Assembly (NCBI GenBank): GCA_009841615.1
Contig: VXLL01000003.1
Location: 36,154-100,153 of the forward strand
Origin: Gammaproteobacteria bacterium
GTDB taxonomy: Bacteria; Pseudomonadota; Gammaproteobacteria; Pseudomonadales; Azotimanducaceae
DNA: 64,000 nucleotides
Reading direction: 5' to 3'
Part shown: one piece after another, positions 63,263 through 64,000 of the stretch
How the letters are laid out: each line of letters opens with the position of its first letter
Position numbering within the stretch: position 1 is the first letter of the stretch
Program-made: the position numbers and the translations under genes
The notes under the pieces: generated by a model
What the model saw: the letters and a program-made list of their open reading frames with translations, nothing else
What the model was told of the DNA's origin: nothing
Database searches by the model: none

Positions 63263-64000
63263 ATGACAGTGTTTGACATTCGAGAGATTGAACGAATTAG
63301 CGGACTAACCGAACGCCAAATTCACAGTGTAGCCCGCCGAGGACTCATTAGTCCTTTGAAAAAACAGCTCGATCGGTCGAACCAATTGTCCTTTCAGGAT
63401 ATTCTGACACTACGAAAGATTGGGCAGTTGATATCTTCATATTGTTCCTTTTCTTCAGTTCTTCGACAGTTGTGTGAAATTCAGGCACAACAAGTGCCCG
63501 ATCAAGCTCTCTCTGCTTTGAACGTGACAACTATCGGCCCCTACTTGGTTATTCGGGTCGATGGAATCTTTCAACACGTCATCTCAGGACAAACATTTTT
63601 AAACTTTGACATGGATCAAGAAGGGGAACGATCAAATGTCTTGCAGTTTCCATTGCATTCCGATACGCCACCAACACACTCCTTCGCGGCTACTCTGACG
63701 GAAGGGGAGTTAGAACGCATCTTGGAGAGTGATGAATTGACGAGTGATGATTGGTTCAACCTAGGAATTCAGTTCGAAGCCCTCAGTGAAAATGTACGTG
63801 CCCGGAGTGCTTATCGAAACGCTATCGGACTAGATGAAAACAATATTGATGCCTACATTAATCTCGGTCGTTTACTTCAACTTGATGACAAGTTTCGAGA
63901 CGCAAAGAAACTATACGAAAAAGTCTTACAACTTCGACCCGAGAATGAGTTAGCAAATTACAACTTAGGAACGTTGTTCGATATGTATCTTTTACACAAA
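63263..64000 (+). CDS. MerR-type HTH + TPR protein (partial, runs off the window)
   Basis: 246 codons open to the last base. ATG at 63263. Residues 3-70 form a MerR-like winged helix (FDIREIERISGLTERQIHSVARRGLISPLKKQ, then SFQDILTLRKIGQLISS). A middle ~90 residues have strand pattern (VTTIGPYLVIRVDGIFQHVISGQTFLNFD). TPR units start at about 165 (WFNLGIQFEALSENVRARSAYRNAIGLDENNIDAYINLGRLLQLDDKFRDAKKLYEKVLQLRP). The recognition-helix region is intact, so DNA binding is plausible. The C-terminus is outside the window. Confidence 0.85.
   Translation, partial: MTVFDIREIERISGLTERQIHSVARRGLISPLKKQLDRSNQLSFQDILTLRKIGQLISSYCSFSSVLRQLCEIQAQQVPDQALSALNVTTIGPYLVIRVDGIFQHVISGQTFLNFDMDQEGERSNVLQFPLHSDTPPTHSFAATLTEGELERILESDELTSDDWFNLGIQFEALSENVRARSAYRNAIGLDENNIDAYINLGRLLQLDDKFRDAKKLYEKVLQLRPENELANYNLGTLFDMYLLHK

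Noticed and set aside
1..64000. CRISPR arrays, rRNA genes, transposases or integrases
   Set aside because: No regularly spaced direct repeats, rRNA sequence or recombinase motifs were seen anywhere in the window.

Overview
The window looks like chromosome from a free-living Gammaproteobacterium of moderate GC content (somewhat under 50% by eye). The placement rests on gene order: lolB divergent from hemA-prfA-prmC, a tRNA-Gln next to rplY-pth-ychF, and the cell-elongation block rsfS / mrdA-mrdB-mltB-dacA-lipB. Species cannot be fixed from the sequence alone. GTG and TTG start codons are frequent, including at genes where no other start fits the family.

Layout. 1-6.0 kb: a small membrane protein, an Smr-domain nuclease-like protein, then a first adaptor + RND permease pair. 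6.0-11.4 kb: a small hypothetical, a Bax-inhibitor-like membrane protein, the bifunctional proline catabolic enzyme PutA, and a DUF2799 lipoprotein. 11.45 kb: tRNA-Met (CAT). 11.6-15.9 kb: a second, paralogous adaptor + RND pair. 16-17 kb: a DoxX-family gene interrupted by an in-frame amber codon, and a DUF1801 protein. 17-24.3 kb: housekeeping block ychF, pth, rplY, tRNA-Gln, lolB | hemA, prfA, prmC, and an E1-like (MoeB/ThiF/HesA) gene. 24.3-27.0 kb: an inserted-looking segment (a beta-barrel protein and a protein paralogous to one at 41 kb) bounded on the right by a frameshifted second copy of the 3' end of the E1-like gene. 27.0-37.3 kb, minus strand: lipB, dacA, mltB, rodA, mrdA, rsfS, nadD, a LON-domain protein, uppP, ssb and a metallo-beta-lactamase-fold hydrolase.

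37.65-49.0 kb is the most unusual part: ten co-directional, tightly packed genes. They encode a PqaA-type secreted hydrolase, several signal-peptide or membrane-anchored proteins of unknown function, a helical-repeat/PEGA protein, a PEGA + formylglycine-generating-enzyme-like protein without the catalytic cysteines, a TolQ/ExbB/MotA-like channel protein, and two proteins that join an ExbD/MotB-like N-terminal helix to a von Willebrand A domain. I read this as an undescribed, probably proton-driven, envelope-spanning machine.

49.3-53.4 kb: two YejB/YejE-type permeases and a YejA-type solute-binding protein, without their ATPase. 53.6-58.5 kb: GldA-like ATPase, a permease-GldG fusion and a DUF4340 protein. 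58.5-64 kb: a HIT protein, three tandem paralogous small membrane proteins, a few small envelope proteins, a DUF6491 protein, a possible BtrH/C39-like protein, and the start of a MerR-HTH + TPR protein that runs off the window end.
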